Source: Pseudomonas sp. PB106
GTDB lineage: Bacteria > Pseudomonadota > Gammaproteobacteria > Pseudomonadales > Pseudomonadaceae
Assembly (NCBI RefSeq): GCF_009764645.1
Contig: NZ_RWIM01000120.1
Location: forward strand, 1-35,788
Direction: 5' to 3'
DNA length: 35,788 bases
How positions within the stretch are numbered: position 1 is the first letter of the stretch; each line of letters starts with the position of its first letter. The notes beneath the pieces were generated by a model that saw nothing but the letters and a program-made list of their open reading frames with translations, made no database searches and was not told the origin of the DNA. The translations under genes and the position numbers were made by a program. Positions 34,643-35,788 of this stretch are shown here, piece after piece.

Positions 34643-35695
34643 CTACGGTTTTTTTGAAGTTGCTGTTTGCAGATAGTGTTCTGCAACGTCCAGCATTCGG
34701 TTGGCAAAACCCCATTCGTTGTCGAACCAGGCCAGGATGTTCACCAGTTTGGGGCCGGAAACACGGGTCTGACTGGCATCGACGATGGCCGAATGTGGGT
34801 CATGGTTGAAATCACAGCTGGCGTGCGGCAACTCGGTGTAAGCCAGCAGGCCTTTGAGCGGGCCGCTGGTGGCGGCTTCGCGCAGGATCCGGTTGATCTC
34901 GTTGGCGTCGGTCGCTGTGGCGGTCTGCATCGTGATGTCGAGGCAGGACACATTGACCGTCGGCACGCGTACGGCTTTGGCCTGAATTCGTCCGGCAAGT
35001 TCCGGCAGCAGGCGCTCGATGCCACGCGCCAGACCGGTGGACACCGGGATCACAGACTGGAACGCCGAACGGGTGCGGCGCAGGTCTTCGTGGTGATAGG
35101 CGTCAATCACTGGCTGGTCGTTCATCGCCGAGTGAATCGTGGTGATCGACACGTAATCGAGGCCGATCGCCTTGTCGAGCAAGCGCAACAGCGGCACGCC
35201 GCAGTTGGTGGTGCAGGAGGCGTTGGACACCAGCAGTTCGTCGCCAGTCAGGCAATCCTGATTGACGCCGTAGACGATGGTCGCGTCGACATCCGCCTCG
35301 CTGGCCATCGGCTGCGAGAACAACACGCGTGGCGCACCGGCGTCGAGAAAGCGCTGGCCGTCTTCACGGGTGTTGTAGGCACCGGAGCATTCGAGCACCA
35401 GATCGACGCCCAGTGACGCCCAATCGATGCCTTCGGGGGTGGCACTGCGCAGGACCTTCACGCAGTCGCCATTAATATGCAGACAATCGCCGTCTACTCG
35501 CACTTCGCCGGGGAAGCGGCCGTGGGTGGAGTCGAAGCGTGTCAGGTATTCGATGCTGGCCATGTCCGCCAGATCGTTGATTGCGACAATTTCAAACCCG
35601 GCTTTCTCGCCTCGCTCAAACAACGCACGCAAGACGCAACGACCAATCCGGCCGTAGCCGTTGAGTGCAACTTTGAAGGGACGCGGTTGAGGCAT
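34643..35695 (-). CDS. epd: D-erythrose-4-phosphate dehydrogenase
   Basis: This GAPDH-like NAD enzyme oxidises erythrose-4-phosphate to 4-phosphoerythronate, the first step of the DXP-dependent pyridoxal-phosphate route. The 350-residue protein has the Rossmann start ALNGYGRIGR, the catalytic Cys161 in NASCTTNC, and TTIHSAMNDQPVIDAYHHED, where epd enzymes carry HSAM instead of the usual GAPDH sequence. The C-terminal WFDNEWGFANRM fits. ATG 35695 is set by homology; the ribosome-binding site is weak (gaga), and a GTG at 35725 is possible. Gene order epd-pgk is widespread in gamma-proteobacteria. Phosphorylating GAPDH is the alternative, less likely from these motifs. Confidence 0.93.
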   Translation of the reverse strand: MPQPRPFKVALNGYGRIGRCVLRALFERGEKAGFEIVAINDLADMASIEYLTRFDSTHGRFPGEVRVDGDCLHINGDCVKVLRSATPEGIDWASLGVDLVLECSGAYNTREDGQRFLDAGAPRVLFSQPMASEADVDATIVYGVNQDCLTGDELLVSNASCTTNCGVPLLRLLDKAIGLDYVSITTIHSAMNDQPVIDAYHHEDLRRTRSAFQSVIPVSTGLARGIERLLPELAGRIQAKAVRVPTVNVSCLDITMQTATATDANEINRILREAATSGPLKGLLAYTELPHASCDFNHDPHSAIVDASQTRVSGPKLVNILAWFDNEWGFANRMLDVAEHYLQTATSKKP

Positions 35696-35733
35696 GGGGT
35701 TCTCGATAGTATTCGCTAACAACACAACCCCAT

Positions 35734-35788
35734 GTAGGAGCTGCCGAAGGCTGCGATCTTTTGATCCTGTTTTTTAAGATCAAGATCA
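35734..35788. repeat. REP-type repeat, family C, partial at the window edge
   Basis: tgtaggagctgccgaagg followed by gctgcgatct is identical to 34-60 at the left edge. The remainder (ttttgatcctgttttttaag) carries short inverted gatc-rich stretches and runs off the window. It lies in the upstream region of epd, 38 bp before its start codon. Confidence 0.8.

Overview
The window is chromosomal DNA of a Pseudomonas, most likely of the P. fluorescens group. This rests on the GC-rich codon use, on gene orders known from pseudomonads (gbdR, sdaB, choXWV, betT, betIBA; and fba, two lipoproteins, pgk, epd), and on several families of short palindromic intergenic repeats (REP/REPIN type) typical of fluorescent pseudomonads. 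There is no rRNA, tRNA, CRISPR array, transposase or phage gene.

Region 1 (about 0.3-13.8 kb) is a choline and glycine betaine module. It holds the AraC-type activator gene gbdR and the Fe-S L-serine dehydratase gene sdaB on the minus strand, and the ABC choline/betaine importer choX-choW-choV on the plus strand. The BCCT transporter gene betT lies on the minus strand, divergent from betI-betB-betA. Together they import choline, oxidise it through betaine aldehyde to glycine betaine, and let the downstream product serine enter central metabolism as pyruvate. Visible control elements are a 20-bp palindrome upstream of betI, a 21-bp tandem repeat between sdaB and choX, a hairpin between choX and choW, and a REPIN between betB and betA.

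Region 2 (14.0-28.3 kb) holds mostly unrelated housekeeping genes: a TldD/PmbA-type protease pair, an MdtD-like MFS pump, the rRNA helicase DbpA, a BaiN/RdsA-type flavoprotein, YccS, a stand-alone periplasmic solute-binding protein, ElaA, a winged-helix protein beside a YgjP-type metal hydrolase, and a REC-PAS-GGDEF-EAL protein. REP elements separate many of these units.

Region 3 (28.3-31.6 kb) looks accessory. It has a PL7 alginate-lyase-like enzyme without a signal peptide, an Ig-like/jelly-roll protein, two small unrecognised proteins and AT-richer intergenic DNA. Two of these genes share an 18-bp dyad motif upstream. This is the least explained part of the window.

Region 4 (31.6-35.7 kb, minus strand) is central carbon metabolism: epd, pgk, two small lipoproteins (one MliC-like) and class II fba. 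The window starts and ends inside copies of the same repeat family.

No clearly new system is demonstrable from sequence alone. The best leads are the TldD/PmbA pair without an obvious substrate, the region 3 cluster with its shared motif, an orphan terminator at the left edge that may end a small RNA, and the winged-helix/YgjP pair.
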